Positions 40,207 through 48,843 of a stretch of DNA of 48,843 bases are shown here, in pieces. The translations under genes were made by a program, and so were the position numbers. The notes below the pieces were generated by a model. That model was not told the DNA's origin. It did not search any database and saw nothing but the letters and a program-made list of their open reading frames with translations. Numbering within the stretch: the first letter of the stretch is position 1; the number at the start of each line of letters is the position of its first letter. This DNA comes from Tsukamurella sp. M9C (GTDB lineage: Bacteria > Actinomycetota > Actinomycetes > Mycobacteriales > Mycobacteriaceae). The DNA lies in NCBI RefSeq assembly GCF_020169415.1, contig NZ_JAIULG010000035.1:1-48843 (forward strand). Reading direction: 5' to 3'.

Positions 40207-42306
40207 GTGACCAGCACCGCCGAGATCCACACCCTCACCACTCCGCATCACCCCGCCGACTGGACCGATCTCGACACGCGCGCGGTGGATACCGCCCGGG
40301 TGCTGGCGGCCGACGCGGTGCAGAAGGTCGGCAACGGCCACCCCGGCACCGCGATGAGCCTCGCTCCCCTGGCCTACACGTTGTTCCAGAAGCTCATGGT
40401 CCACGACCCGTCGGACACCCACTGGATCGGCCGCGACCGGTTCGTGCTGTCCTGCGGCCACTCGAGCCTCACGCTCTACACCCAGCTGTACCTGGGCGGC
40501 TTCGGCCTGGAGCTGGGCGACCTCGAGGCGCTGCGCACCGAGGGCTCGCTGACCCCCGGCCACCCCGAGTACCGGCACACCAAGGGCGTCGAGATCACCA
40601 CCGGCCCGCTGGGCCAGGGCCTCGCGTCCGCGGTGGGCATGGCGATGGCCTCGCGCTACGAGCGCGGGCTGTTCGACCCGGAGGCCGCGCCGGGGCAGAG
40701 CCCGTTCGACCACTTCATCTACGTCATCGCCTCCGACGGCGACATCGAGGAGGGCGTCACCTCCGAGGCGTCCTCGCTCGCCGGCACCCAGCAACTGGGC
40801 AACCTCGTCCTCTTCTACGACGACAACAAGATCTCCATCGAGCACAACACCGACATCGCGCTCTCCGAGGACGTGGCGAAGCGGTACGAGGCCTACGGCT
40901 GGCACGTGCAGTACGTCGAGGGCGGCGAGAACGTCACGGCGATCGAGGAGGCCACCGCGGCCGCCAAGGCCGTCACCGACAAGCCGTCGATCATCATCGT
41001 GCGCACCGTCATCGGCTTCCCCGCCCCGAACAAGATGAACACGGGCGGCGTGCACGGCTCGGCGCTCGGCGGCGACGAGGTGGCCGCGGTCAAGGAGATC
41101 CTGGGCTTCGACCCGGCGAAGAGCTTCGACGTGGCCCCCGAGGTCATCGCGCACTCGCGCGAGCTGATCAAGCGCGGCCAGGCCGAGCACGAGGCGTGGA
41201 ACGTGCGCTTCGACGCCTGGGCCGCCGCCAACCCGGAGCGCAAGGCGCTGCTCGACCGGCTCGAGGCCGGAACCCTGCCCGCGGGCTGGGACGCCGAGCT
41301 GCCGACCTGGTCGGTCGACGACAAGGCCATCGCGACCCGCGCCGCGTCCGGCGCCTTCCTCGCGGCCGCCGGCCAGACCCTGCCCGAGCTGTGGGGCGGC
41401 TCCGCCGACCTCGCGGGCTCGAACAACACCACGATCAAGGGCGCCGACTCCTTCGGTCCCCCGTCGATCTCGACCGAGGACTGGAACGCGCAGCCCTACG
41501 GCCGCACGCTGCACTTCGGCATCCGCGAGCACGCGATGGGCTCGATCCTCAACGGCATCGTGCTGCACGGGAAGACCCGTCCCTACGCCGGCACCTTCCT
41601 GCAGTTCGCGGACTACATGCGCCCCGCCGTCCGCCTCGCGGCCCTCATGGACATCGATCCGATCTACGTGTGGACGCACGACTCGGTCGGCCTCGGCGAG
41701 GACGGCCCCACGCACCAGCCGGTCGAGCACCTCGCCGCGCTGCGCGCCATCCCGGGCCTGAACGTGGTCCGCCCCGCCGACGCGAACGAGACCGTCGCGG
41801 CGTGGAAGGCCACCCTCGAGCGCACCGGCGGCAACGGCCCCACGGGCCTGATCCTCACCCGCCAGGGCGTGCCGATCCTGCCCGGCACGTCCGCCGAGGG
41901 CGTCGCGCGGGGCGGTTACGTCCTCAAGGAGGCCGACGGTGCCGCCCCCGACGTGATCATCATCGGGACCGGGTCCGAGGTGCAGCTGGCCCTGCAGGCC
42001 GCCGACCTGCTCGCGGCGAAGGGCATCAAGGCGCGCGTCGTCTCCATGCCGTCGGTCGAGTGGTTCCACGCCCAGGACCAGGCGTACCAGGACAGCGTCC
42101 TGCCGCCGTCGGTCAAGGCGCGCGTCGCCGTCGAGGCCGGCATCGCCCAGTCCTGGTGGCGCATCGTCGGCGGCTTCGGCGAGGTCGTCTCGCTCGAGCA
42201 CTTCGGCGAGTCCGCCTCCGACAAGGTCCTGTTCGCTAAGTACGGATTCACCGGCGAGAACGTGGCCCAGAAGGCCGAGCAGTCCCTCGCCAACCTGAAG
42301 GGATAA
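40207..42306 (+). CDS. tkt: transketolase
   Basis: 699 residues. Thiamine diphosphate motif [19 protein letters not shown]...NLVLFYDDN (GDG...N), N-terminal [33 protein letters not shown] and the C-terminal pyrimidine-domain [16 protein letters not shown] (catalytic Glu) and [21 protein letters not shown]. Transfers two-carbon ketol units in the non-oxidative pentose phosphate pathway. GTG 40207 is preferred because AGGAGAG precedes it; the homologous N-terminus starts close to this point. First gene of tkt-tal-zwf-opcA-pgl. Confidence 0.97.
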   Translation: MTSTAEIHTLTTPHHPADWTDLDTRAVDTARVLAADAVQKVGNGHPGTAMSLAPLAYTLFQKLMVHDPSDTHWIGRDRFVLSCGHSSLTLYTQLYLGGFGLELGDLEALRTEGSLTPGHPEYRHTKGVEITTGPLGQGLASAVGMAMASRYERGLFDPEAAPGQSPFDHFIYVIASDGDIEEGVTSEASSLAGTQQLGNLVLFYDDNKISIEHNTDIALSEDVAKRYEAYGWHVQYVEGGENVTAIEEATAAAKAVTDKPSIIIVRTVIGFPAPNKMNTGGVHGSALGGDEVAAVKEILGFDPAKSFDVAPEVIAHSRELIKRGQAEHEAWNVRFDAWAAANPERKALLDRLEAGTLPAGWDAELPTWSVDDKAIATRAASGAFLAAAGQTLPELWGGSADLAGSNNTTIKGADSFGPPSISTEDWNAQPYGRTLHFGIREHAMGSILNGIVLHGKTRPYAGTFLQFADYMRPAVRLAALMDIDPIYVWTHDSVGLGEDGPTHQPVEHLAALRAIPGLNVVRPADANETVAAWKATLERTGGNGPTGLILTRQGVPILPGTSAEGVARGGYVLKEADGAAPDVIIIGTGSEVQLALQAADLLAAKGIKARVVSMPSVEWFHAQDQAYQDSVLPPSVKARVAVEAGIAQSWWRIVGGFGEVVSLEHFGESASDKVLFAKYGFTGENVAQKAEQSLANLKG

Positions 42307-42313
42307 CCACACC

Positions 42314-43420
42314 ATGGCTCAGAACCCGAATCTCGCCGCCCTGTACGAGGCCGGCGTCTCCGTCTGGCTCGACGACCTCTCGCGCGGCCTGATCCAGTCC
42401 GGCAAGCTCGCGGAGCTCCCGGAGACGGACTCCGTCACCGGCGTCACCACGAACCCGGCGATCTTCCAGGCGGCGCTGTCCAAGGGCACCGAGTACGCGG
42501 CGCAGGTCGCCGAGCTCGCCGCCCGCGGCGCCGGGGTGGACGAGACGATCCGCACCGTCACCACCGACGACGTGCGCGCGGCGTGCGACGTGCTCGCCCC
42601 CGTCTTCGAGAAGACCGGCGGCGTCGACGGCCGGGTCTCGATCGAGGTCGACCCGCGCCTCGCGCACGACACCGAGGGCACCGTCGCCCAGGCGATCGAG
42701 CTGCACAAGATCGTCGACCGGCCGAACGTGCTCATCAAGATCCCCGCGACGCTCGCCGGCCTGCCCGCGATCGCCCGCGTGATCGCCGAGGGCATCTCGG
42801 TGAACGTGACGCTGATCTTCTCGGTGGAGCGCCACCGCCAGGTCATGGACGCCTACCTCGACGGCATCGAGGCGGCGGCCGCGGCCGGCCGGAACGTGGC
42901 CGACATCTACTCGGTCGCCTCGTTCTTCGTCTCCCGCGTGGACACCGAGATCGACAAGCGGCTCGACGCGATCGGCACCGACGCGGCGCTCGCGCTGCGC
43001 GGCAAGGCCGGCCTCGCCAACGCGCGCCTGGCCTACGCCGCGTACGAGGAGATCTTCGGCGCGGCCCGGTTCGCCGCGATCGAGGGCGCGAACGTGCAGC
43101 GCCCGCTGTGGGCGTCGACGGGCGTGAAGAACCCGGCGTACAAGGACACCCTGTACGTCGCGGAGCTGATCGCCCCGAACACCGTCAACACCATGCCCGG
43201 CGCCACGATGGCGGCCTTCGCCGACCACGGCACGGTCACCGACGGCACGATCATCGGCCGCGCGGAGGAGTCGGCGCAGGTCTTCTCCGACCTGCAGGGC
43301 GCGGGCGTCGACCTGTCGGCCGTCTTCGAGCTCCTCGAGACCGAGGGCGTGGAGAAGTTCGAGCAGGCCTGGCAGCAGCTGCTCGACGCGACCGCCGAGC
43401 AGCTCAAGACCGGGGCCTAA
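42314..43420 (+). CDS. tal: transaldolase
   Basis: 368 residues, the normal length of the actinobacterial (TalB-type 2) family. Schiff-base Lys in [19 protein letters not shown]-terminal [13 protein letters not shown] and [10 protein letters not shown], and [18 protein letters not shown]. Transfers a three-carbon dihydroxyacetone unit. It starts 7 nt after tkt. Confidence 0.97.
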   Translation: MAQNPNLAALYEAGVSVWLDDLSRGLIQSGKLAELPETDSVTGVTTNPAIFQAALSKGTEYAAQVAELAARGAGVDETIRTVTTDDVRAACDVLAPVFEKTGGVDGRVSIEVDPRLAHDTEGTVAQAIELHKIVDRPNVLIKIPATLAGLPAIARVIAEGISVNVTLIFSVERHRQVMDAYLDGIEAAAAAGRNVADIYSVASFFVSRVDTEIDKRLDAIGTDAALALRGKAGLANARLAYAAYEEIFGAARFAAIEGANVQRPLWASTGVKNPAYKDTLYVAELIAPNTVNTMPGATMAAFADHGTVTDGTIIGRAEESAQVFSDLQGAGVDLSAVFELLETEGVEKFEQAWQQLLDATAEQLKTGA

Positions 43421-43485
43421 CACCCGGTGACCTGGACCAAGCGCGCTGCCGCGACCTCGGATCGAAACCGGACGGGTGGGGCCCG

Positions 43486-45006
43486 ATGATGCCCGGCAAT
43501 CCCCTGAGGGACCCGAAGGACCGTCGCCTGCCGAGGATCGCGGGGCCCTCGTCCCTGGTGATCTTCGGCGTCACCGGCGACCTGTCGCGGCGCAAGCTGA
43601 TGCCCGCCGTATACGACCTCGCGAACCGCGGGCTGCTCCCGCCCGGCTTCTCGCTGGTGGGCTTCGGCCGCCGCCCGTGGACCGACGAGGACTTCGCGGC
43701 GACGGTCCGGGAGGCAGCGAAGGCCCACTCGCGCACCGAGTTCCGCGACGACGTCTGGGAGCGCCTGGCCGAGGGCATCCGGTTCGTCCAGGGCGCCTTC
43801 GACGACGACGACTCGTTCGACCGACTCTCGGCGGCGCTGGCCGACCTGGACGCCGAACGGGGCACGGGCGGCAACACCGCCTTCTACCTCTCCATCCCCC
43901 CGGACGCCTTCCCCACGGTGTGCGAGCAGCTCAAGCGCTCGGGCCTGGCGGACCAGTCCGAGGGCTGGCGGCGCGTGGTGATCGAGAAGCCCTTCGGGCA
44001 CGACCTCGAGTCCGCGCAGAAGCTCAACGCCGTGGTCAACGACGTCTTCGCCGAACAGTCGGTCTTCCGGATCGATCACTACCTCGGAAAGGAGACGGTG
44101 CAGAACATCCTGGCTCTGCGCTTCGCGAACCAGCTGTTCGAGCCGACATGGAACAGCCACTACGTGGACAGCGTCCAGATCACCATGGCCGAGGACATCG
44201 GCCTCGGCGGCCGCGCCGGCTACTACGACGGCATCGGCGCCGCCCGCGACGTGATCCAGAACCACCTCCTGCAGCTGATGGCGCTCATCGCGATGGAGGA
44301 GCCCACCAGCTTCCACCCGGCGGAGCTGCAGGCCGAGAAGATCAAGGTGCTCTCGGCCACCTCCCCCGTGGAGCCGCTCGCGGAGACCTCCGCGCGCGGC
44401 CAGTACGGCCCGGGCTGGCAGGGCAGCGAGAAGGTCGTGGGCCTGCTCCAGGAGGAGGGCTTCAGCGAGACCTCCACCACGGAGACCTACGCCGCGATCA
44501 CCGTCGAGATCGCCTCCCGGCGGTGGGCGGGCGTGCCCTTCTACCTGCGCACCGGCAAGCGACTGGGGCGCCGCGTCACGGAGATCGCGCTGATGTTCAA
44601 GCGCGCGCCGCACCTGCCCTTCGACGACACCATGACCGAGGAGCTGGGCCAGAACGCGCTCGTCATCCGCGTGCAGCCCGACGAGGGCGTGACCCTCCGG
44701 TTCGGTTCCAAGGTGCCGGGCAGTTCCATGGAGGTCCGCGACGTCAACATGGACTTCAGCTACGGCGAGGCCTTCACGGTGAGCTCCCCCGAGGCCTACG
44801 AGCGGCTGATCCTCGACGTGCTGCTCGGCGAGCCCTCGCTGTTCCCGGTGAACGCCGAGGTCGAGCTGTCGTGGAAGATCCTCGACCCGGTGCTCGCGCT
44901 GTGGGCCGAGGGCGGCCGGCCCGAGGAGTACGAGTCCGGGACGTGGGGCCCGGCGTCGGCCGACGCGATGCTCGACCGGACCGGAAGGACGTGGCGGCGC
45001 CCATGA
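43486..45006 (+). CDS. zwf: glucose-6-phosphate 1-dehydrogenase
   Basis: 506 residues. NADP-binding VIFGVTGDLSRRKLMPAVYDLANRG and the active-site signature FRIDHYLGKETVQNI with catalytic His, plus VIEKPFGHDLESA. Converts glucose 6-phosphate to 6-phosphogluconolactone and makes NADPH. Starts at paired ATGs (43486 or 43489), 65 nt after tal; no earlier in-frame start exists. Very like mycobacterial Zwf2. It overlaps opcA by 4 nt. Confidence 0.97.
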   Translation: MMPGNPLRDPKDRRLPRIAGPSSLVIFGVTGDLSRRKLMPAVYDLANRGLLPPGFSLVGFGRRPWTDEDFAATVREAAKAHSRTEFRDDVWERLAEGIRFVQGAFDDDDSFDRLSAALADLDAERGTGGNTAFYLSIPPDAFPTVCEQLKRSGLADQSEGWRRVVIEKPFGHDLESAQKLNAVVNDVFAEQSVFRIDHYLGKETVQNILALRFANQLFEPTWNSHYVDSVQITMAEDIGLGGRAGYYDGIGAARDVIQNHLLQLMALIAMEEPTSFHPAELQAEKIKVLSATSPVEPLAETSARGQYGPGWQGSEKVVGLLQEEGFSETSTTETYAAITVEIASRRWAGVPFYLRTGKRLGRRVTEIALMFKRAPHLPFDDTMTEELGQNALVIRVQPDEGVTLRFGSKVPGSSMEVRDVNMDFSYGEAFTVSSPEAYERLILDVLLGEPSLFPVNAEVELSWKILDPVLALWAEGGRPEEYESGTWGPASADAMLDRTGRTWRRP

Positions 45007-45917
45007 TTCTCGATCTGCCGGACACCTCCACCCAGGACGTCTCGAAGAAGCTCGTGCGCCTGCGCGAATCGGGCGGCGCGGTCACCCTGGGCCGCGTGCT
45101 CACGCTCATCATCTCCGCCGAGGAGGGCGAGCCCACCGAGAGCGCCATCGAGGCCACCAACGCCGCATCGCGCGAGCATCCGTGCCGCGTGATCGTCGTG
45201 GCCCGCGGTCCGCGCGCGGAGCGGACCCGGCTCGACGCGCAGATCCGCGTCGGCGGCGACGCCGGCGCGTCGGAGGTCGTGGTGCTGCGCCTGTTCGGCG
45301 AGCTGGCCGACCACGGCGCCTCGGTCATCGTGCCCTTCCTACTCCCGGACACGCCCGTCGTCGCCTGGTGGCCCGGCGCCGCGCCCGCGGTGCCCTCCGC
45401 CGACAAGGTGGGCGCGCTCGCGACCCGCCGCATCACCGATGCCACCGCGTCCGACGATTCCGTCGCCGTGCTCGCGCGGCGCCGCGACGGCTTCGCGCCG
45501 GGCGATTCGGACCTCGCGTGGTCGCGGATCACCCCGTGGCGTGCGCTCCTGGCATCGGCGTTGGACCAGCCGCCGTTCGAGCCGATCACGTCCGCGGTGG
45601 TGACGGGACCGTCGAACAGCCCCGGCATCGACCTGCTCGCGGGCTGGCTGCGGGCGCAGCTCGGCGTGCCCGTGCGGCGCCGGGCCGGCAGCTTCGAAGT
45701 GCAGCTCGACCGCGCGAGCGGGCCGCTGCGCCTGGAGTTCGACCAGAACTCCACCGCCGTCCTCGTACGGCCGGGCCAGCCCGACGGACGCGTCGCGATC
45801 CGCCGACGCGACGTGGCGGACTGCCTCGCGGAGGAACTGCGCCGCCTCGACGACGACGACATCTACTACACGGCGTTGGGCGGCGTGTCCGACGTGGATC
45901 GATCGGAGATGCCCTGA
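45003..45917 (+). CDS. opcA: OpcA, glucose-6-phosphate dehydrogenase assembly protein
   Basis: 304 residues. MILDLPDTSTQDVSKKLVRLRESGGAVTLGRVLTLII, HPCRVIVVARGP, FLLPDTPVVAWWPGAAP and the C-terminal RDVADCLAEELRRLDDDDIYYTAL are the conserved OpcA blocks. It is required for assembly or activity of glucose-6-phosphate dehydrogenase and can act as a redox relay in cyanobacteria (family knowledge). Starts inside the zwf stop (ATGA) and ends on the pgl start (TGATG). Confidence 0.96.
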   Translation: MILDLPDTSTQDVSKKLVRLRESGGAVTLGRVLTLIISAEEGEPTESAIEATNAASREHPCRVIVVARGPRAERTRLDAQIRVGGDAGASEVVVLRLFGELADHGASVIVPFLLPDTPVVAWWPGAAPAVPSADKVGALATRRITDATASDDSVAVLARRRDGFAPGDSDLAWSRITPWRALLASALDQPPFEPITSAVVTGPSNSPGIDLLAGWLRAQLGVPVRRRAGSFEVQLDRASGPLRLEFDQNSTAVLVRPGQPDGRVAIRRRDVADCLAEELRRLDDDDIYYTALGGVSDVDRSEMP

Positions 45918-46675
45918 TGACCGAGCCCACCGTCCGCACGTTCGACGATGCCGACGCTCTCGTCGCGGCCGCCGCCGACGACCTGGTTGCGGTGATCGAG
46001 CAGGCGCAGGCCGAGCGGGGCTTCGCCTCGATCGTGCTGACCGGCGGCACCAACGGCAACGCGCTGTCGGCGGCGCTGCGGGAGCGGGTGATCGACTGGT
46101 CGCGGATCGACGTCTTCTTCGGCGACGAGCGCTTCGTCGCGGGCGACGACCCCGACCGCAACGTGCTGCAGGCCGAGGACACGCTCCTCGCGCACGTGCC
46201 GATCCCCGACGCGAACGTCTACCGCTTCCCTGCATCGGACGAGTTCAGCGGCGACGGCGAGCTCGCCGCCCGCGTCTACGCGAAGCGCCTGGCCGACAAC
46301 GCCGCCGCCCGCGGCAACGCCGTCACGGCGGGTGAGGGCACCGTGCCCCGCTTCGACGTGCACCTGCTCGGCATGGGCGGCGAGGGCCACATCAACTCGC
46401 TCTTCCCCGACACCGACGCGGTCCGCGAGACGGACGCCGTCGTGGTGTCGGTGCGCGACTCCCCCAAGCCGCCGCCGCGGCGCCTCACGCTGACGCTGCC
46501 GGCGGTCGCCGCCGCGCGCCGCGTGTGGCTGCTCGTCTCGGGCGCCGAGAAAGCCGAGGCCGTGGCCGCCGGGGTCGGCGGGGCGTCGCCCGAGGACTGG
46601 CCCTGCGCCGGCGCACACGGCTCCGAGGAGACCGTCTGGTACCTCGACGGTGCCGCCGCGTCCCGGCTCGGCTAG
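45917..46675 (+). CDS. pgl: 6-phosphogluconolactonase
   Basis: 252 residues. IVLTGGTNGNALSAAL, IDVFFGDERFVAGDDPDRN (the conserved D-E-R), FDVHLLGMGGEGHINSLFPDT and RRVWLLVSGAEKAEAV. Hydrolyses the product of zwf. Last gene of the operon; its stop overlaps the convergent VOC gene by 4 nt. Confidence 0.96.
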   Translation: MTEPTVRTFDDADALVAAAADDLVAVIEQAQAERGFASIVLTGGTNGNALSAALRERVIDWSRIDVFFGDERFVAGDDPDRNVLQAEDTLLAHVPIPDANVYRFPASDEFSGDGELAARVYAKRLADNAAARGNAVTAGEGTVPRFDVHLLGMGGEGHINSLFPDTDAVRETDAVVVSVRDSPKPPPRRLTLTLPAVAAARRVWLLVSGAEKAEAVAAGVGGASPEDWPCAGAHGSEETVWYLDGAAASRLG

Positions 46676-47364
46676 GACTGCTCCAGCACGATCGTCGGCA
46701 CGCCCAGTGCGGGGTCCTTGACCGTCGCGACTCGTGTACCCGGCTTCGCGCCGCGCCGCACGTCGCTCACGGTGACCCCCTGCTCGGTCAGGCGGGCGTG
46801 CGTCGCATCAGCGTCGACGGTGCGCCAGGCGAGTCCCCACAGCGCGTCCGGGCCGGCGGGGTCGACGCCCTCTCCCTCCTGCAGGACCACCTCGACGAGC
46901 AGGTCGCCGCGGCGGAGGAACAGCTGGTGCACGCCCCACGACTGCACCCGGTCCAGGCGCAGGTCGAAGTCGAGCCGGCCGCACAGGGTGGCGATGATGC
47001 GGTCGCGGTTCGGCGAGGTGAGCACGACGTGGTCGACGCCGGTGATCTCCGCGCCGGGCGCGGCGCCGGGCACCGTCGGGCCGGCGTAACCGAGGGCGAG
47101 TCCGTCTGCGGGTCCGGCGAATCCGGTGCCGACATCCGTCAGGGGCAGTCCTCGTCGTTCGGCGAGCTTCGCGGCCATGGCGGCGTCGTCCGCCGCGACG
47201 AGGAGCCCCGAGGCGCCCGCCCACGACGGTGCGCCGACAGCGACGTCGATGGCGCCCGCGGTGTGGATCTCGGCCGGATCGGCGCCGAGGAGCCGCGCGT
47301 GGGCTGCCCGCGCCTCGGCCGGGACGTCGAGGATGACCAGGTCACGTGCAGCTGCGGAAGTCAC
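46672..47364 (-). CDS. VOC (glyoxalase/dioxygenase superfamily) protein
   Basis: 230 residues with two VOC-type beta-alpha-beta halves; the clearest is the second, GVDHVVLTSPNRDRIIATLCGRLDFDLRLD through LFLRRGDLLVEVVLQEGEG and WRTVDADATHARLTEQGV. The His in VDHVVL and Glu in VEVVL are plausible metal ligands. The reaction cannot be assigned. GTG 47364 is chosen because AGGA lies 7 nt ahead; ATG 47382 lacks a ribosome site. It follows the ESX-associated trio on the same strand by 23 nt. Confidence 0.82.
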   Translation of the reverse strand: MTSAAARDLVILDVPAEARAAHARLLGADPAEIHTAGAIDVAVGAPSWAGASGLLVAADDAAMAAKLAERRGLPLTDVGTGFAGPADGLALGYAGPTVPGAAPGAEITGVDHVVLTSPNRDRIIATLCGRLDFDLRLDRVQSWGVHQLFLRRGDLLVEVVLQEGEGVDPAGPDALWGLAWRTVDADATHARLTEQGVTVSDVRRGAKPGTRVATVKDPALGVPTIVLEQS

Positions 47365-47387
47365 CCCGTCATCCTGCCGCATGGGAT

Positions 47388-48329
47388 TCACGCGGGCTGC
47401 GTGCCGGTCCAGGTGGTCCACCCGTCACCCATGGCCTTGATCCCGCTGGTGCCCGCCGACACGGCGACCTCACCGACCGAGGAGATCGGGCTGTTTCCCG
47501 CGAGAAGGAACGCTGTCTGGACGACTACACCGTCGTCGACGGCGCGCGTCGTCGCCGCGGCAACGTTGTCGATGCCGGTGCTCGTGCGGCGCAGCGCCCG
47601 CGCGGCCGTGCCGAGGGCGGCGAACTTGTCCGCGAGCCCCTCGAGCTTGGTGGTGAGCTTCCGAAGCACTCCGGCGAAGCGCTGGGCCAACGCTGCTCCG
47701 CGCAGCAGGATCGTGTTCGTTGCCGCGACCACGGAGGCACCGCCCGTGGGAATCGATGTCGCCGTGGCGGCCGCGTAGCTCGCCGCGGCCCACACGGCGA
47801 GGGATGCGAGCTCGTCGCGGATGAAGTTGCGAACCTCGACGACGAGGGCTCCCGCGATGCTCAAGCCGGTCGCGGTGGATCTCGCCGCGGTGCCGAGGGC
47901 TTCGCTGTGCTCGGCGAGAGCGGTCGTGGCCGTGCGATACGCATCAGCATCGACGCCCGACCACCCGGACGACGTGGCGGACGAGGCCGTCCGCACGGCG
48001 TCGGCCACAGCCGCGAGAGGAGTGGCGACCTTCTCGGTCCAGATTTCGCTCAGGTCCTCGATCTTGTCCGGATTTCCGGACACGGCGTCCAGAGAGGACT
48101 TCAGCGCCGGGATCGCCTCGATGACCCAGCCCACGCCGGAGGCGAAGAAGGTGCCGATCGGATCCTGCACCGCGCTGCTCACTTCGGAGCCGATGCTCAC
48201 GACCGCGGCGAGCAGCCCCATCGCGCTCTGATCCTCGACCACGGCCTCCGCGGCGTCGACCACGGCTTCGGCGAGCGGTACACCGGCGACGGCGTCGCCG
48301 ACGGTGCCGATCACGCCGTCGCCGCTCAT
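47388..48329 (-). CDS. WXG100-like, putative type VII secretion substrate
   Basis: 313 residues, Ala/Thr/Ser-rich and largely helical, no signal peptide. The central segment VRTASSATSSGWSGVDADAYRTATTALAEHSEALGTAARSTATGLS has a WSG turn between two helices, the WXG100 pattern. A hydrophobic helical stretch (ELASLAVWAAASYAAATATSIPTGG) and a coiled region follow. No toxin or enzyme domain is visible at the C-terminus. Overlaps the EspC-like gene by 4 nt. Probably exported or partnered by an ESX system encoded elsewhere; the role is unknown. Confidence 0.65.
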   Translation of the reverse strand: MSGDGVIGTVGDAVAGVPLAEAVVDAAEAVVEDQSAMGLLAAVVSIGSEVSSAVQDPIGTFFASGVGWVIEAIPALKSSLDAVSGNPDKIEDLSEIWTEKVATPLAAVADAVRTASSATSSGWSGVDADAYRTATTALAEHSEALGTAARSTATGLSIAGALVVEVRNFIRDELASLAVWAAASYAAATATSIPTGGASVVAATNTILLRGAALAQRFAGVLRKLTTKLEGLADKFAALGTAARALRRTSTGIDNVAAATTRAVDDGVVVQTAFLLAGNSPISSVGEVAVSAGTSGIKAMGDGWTTWTGTQPA

Positions 48330-48634
48330 CTTCGCCCGGTTTCCGTCAACGCGGTGGCGCCGCCCTGATCCGTCTCCTGGTTCACCGTGATGTTCCGCCG
48401 GAACTCGGTACGGTGCGTCTCGAGTTCGCCGCTATGCGTGGAGACCGATTCCGTGAGGTCGTCGAGAGCGGAGTTCACCCGGGTGGCCAGCCACCCGAAG
48501 AGGGCGCCGTAGTCACCGTCGCCCACACGGTTCGACGACGACGTCGTCCCGGCCGTACTCACGGTCGTCGCGATCGTCGTGAGCGCCTGCTCATGAGCGA
48601 CAGCGGTGGCCGGCGTGATCACACAGTCCGTCAC
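48326..48634 (-). CDS. EspC-like ESX secretion-associated small protein
   Basis: 102 residues, helix-turn-helix hairpin rich in Thr and Ala: TDCVITPATAVAHEQALTTIATTVSTAG, then GDYGALFGWLATRVNSALDDLTESVSTHSGELETHRTEFRRN. Size, composition and position resemble the T7SS EspC/PF10824 family encoded beside WXG-type partners. GTG 48634 overlaps the YbaB-like stop, with GGGGGAGG as ribosome site. Confidence 0.65.
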   Translation of the reverse strand: MTDCVITPATAVAHEQALTTIATTVSTAGTTSSSNRVGDGDYGALFGWLATRVNSALDDLTESVSTHSGELETHRTEFRRNITVNQETDQGGATALTETGRR

Positions 48635-48843
48635 CGGTCCACCTCCCCCGTGTACTGATCCCAGAAGTCGAGCCCCGGATAGAACTCGGTGGCGATCGAG
48701 TGGACCTCCCTGGCCGCTGCCTTCTCGGCCAGGGAGGCCGCCGTCATGATCTCCGCGCTCAGAGCCTCCCCCGAGTACTCCATCGCGCGTCCCGCGATCA
48801 CCACCCCCGTGAGTCGTCCCCCCATCCCGACGGTGACCCGCAC
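48631..48843 (-). CDS. YbaB/EbfC-family protein, C-terminal part (cut by window end)
   Basis: At least 70 residues; the 5' end lies beyond 48843. The sequence VTVGMGGRLTGVVIAGRAMEYSGEALSAEIMTAASLAEKAAAREV follows the YbaB/EbfC fold (a glycine-turn strand pair and then a long helix). In Mycobacteriales, ESX-associated small loci often begin with such a protein ahead of EspC-like and WXG-like genes, which fits here (recollection). Its function in these loci is not established. The stop overlaps the next gene (GTGA). Confidence 0.62.
   Translation of the reverse strand: MRVTVGMGGRLTGVVIAGRAMEYSGEALSAEIMTAASLAEKAAAREVHSIATEFYPGLDFWDQYTGEVDR

Noticed and set aside
47388-48329. Polymorphic toxin with an immunity gene
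   Set aside because: No catalytic C-terminal domain is visible, and the next gene downstream is a VOC protein, not a small immunity-like protein.

Overview
The window is a dense, high-GC (roughly 70% G+C by eye) actinobacterial chromosome segment. Gene content points to a mycolic-acid-containing member of the Mycobacteriales. The markers are mptB-like mannosyltransferase, the sufRBDCSUT order, ctaA/ctaB, the tkt-tal-zwf-opcA-pgl block, a FadD/FadE gene pair and a small ESX-type (type VII secretion) gene trio. The order sufT...sufR / mptB-ABC-ABC-ctaA / qor / ctaB / tkt-tal-zwf-opcA-pgl follows the M. tuberculosis Rv1445c-Rv1466 neighbourhood. Genus is not provable from sequence alone; a Tsukamurella-like organism is my best guess (inference). 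No tRNA, rRNA, insertion sequence or CRISPR array was seen.

Layout. 1-2720 (minus): start of pyk, lgt, and a GT39-type membrane glycosyltransferase. 2829-5628 (plus): a histidine kinase / response regulator pair whose last gene is a lycopene cyclase-family enzyme, all overlapping by 4 nt. 5597-6753: trxA, a B-lectin/LysM protein, a perfect bidirectional terminator and a probable 43-aa gene. 6998-10330: acyl-CoA dehydrogenase with a KstR-like operator, a MarR regulator and an acyl-CoA ligase. 10366-12285: an aldo/keto reductase and a MarR-GNAT fusion, divergent around a 36-bp near-perfect palindrome. 12519-19149 (plus): the most interesting block, an operon of GntR regulator, double [4Fe-4S] ferredoxin, lipoprotein solute-binding protein, permease, ATPase and an AprA/AsfA-like flavoprotein with a C-terminal HEAT-repeat array. 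It probably imports and reduces an organosulfur (sulfonate-like) compound.

19157-25961 (minus): a conserved hypothetical and the complete suf Fe-S assembly operon, with an iron-box-like site ahead of sufR. 26014-29766: an Lrp/AsnC-type regulator divergent from a DUF3100 membrane protein and an M20 amidohydrolase, which look like an insertion between suf and mptB. 29816-34648 (plus): mptB, an ABC exporter, ctaA and a small conserved protein. 34679-38919: RibD/DHFR-fold reductase, quinone oxidoreductase, OYE-type oxidoreductase, its probable TetR repressor with repeated operators, and a DinB/maleylpyruvate-isomerase-like protein. 38919-46675: ctaB, divergent from the pentose phosphate operon. 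46672-48843 (minus): a VOC protein and an ESX-associated YbaB / EspC-like / WXG-like trio cut by the window end.

A recurring feature is leaderless start architecture. A TANNNT hexamer lies 6-8 nt before an ATG or GTG at lgt, the kinase, both MarR-type genes, fadD, the aldo/keto reductase, GntR, mptB, the ABC ATPase, ctaA and tetR. I used this to choose several starts. A second is a 10-mer (GCACCGTCGG or its complement), found 17 times by hand where base composition alone predicts under one.
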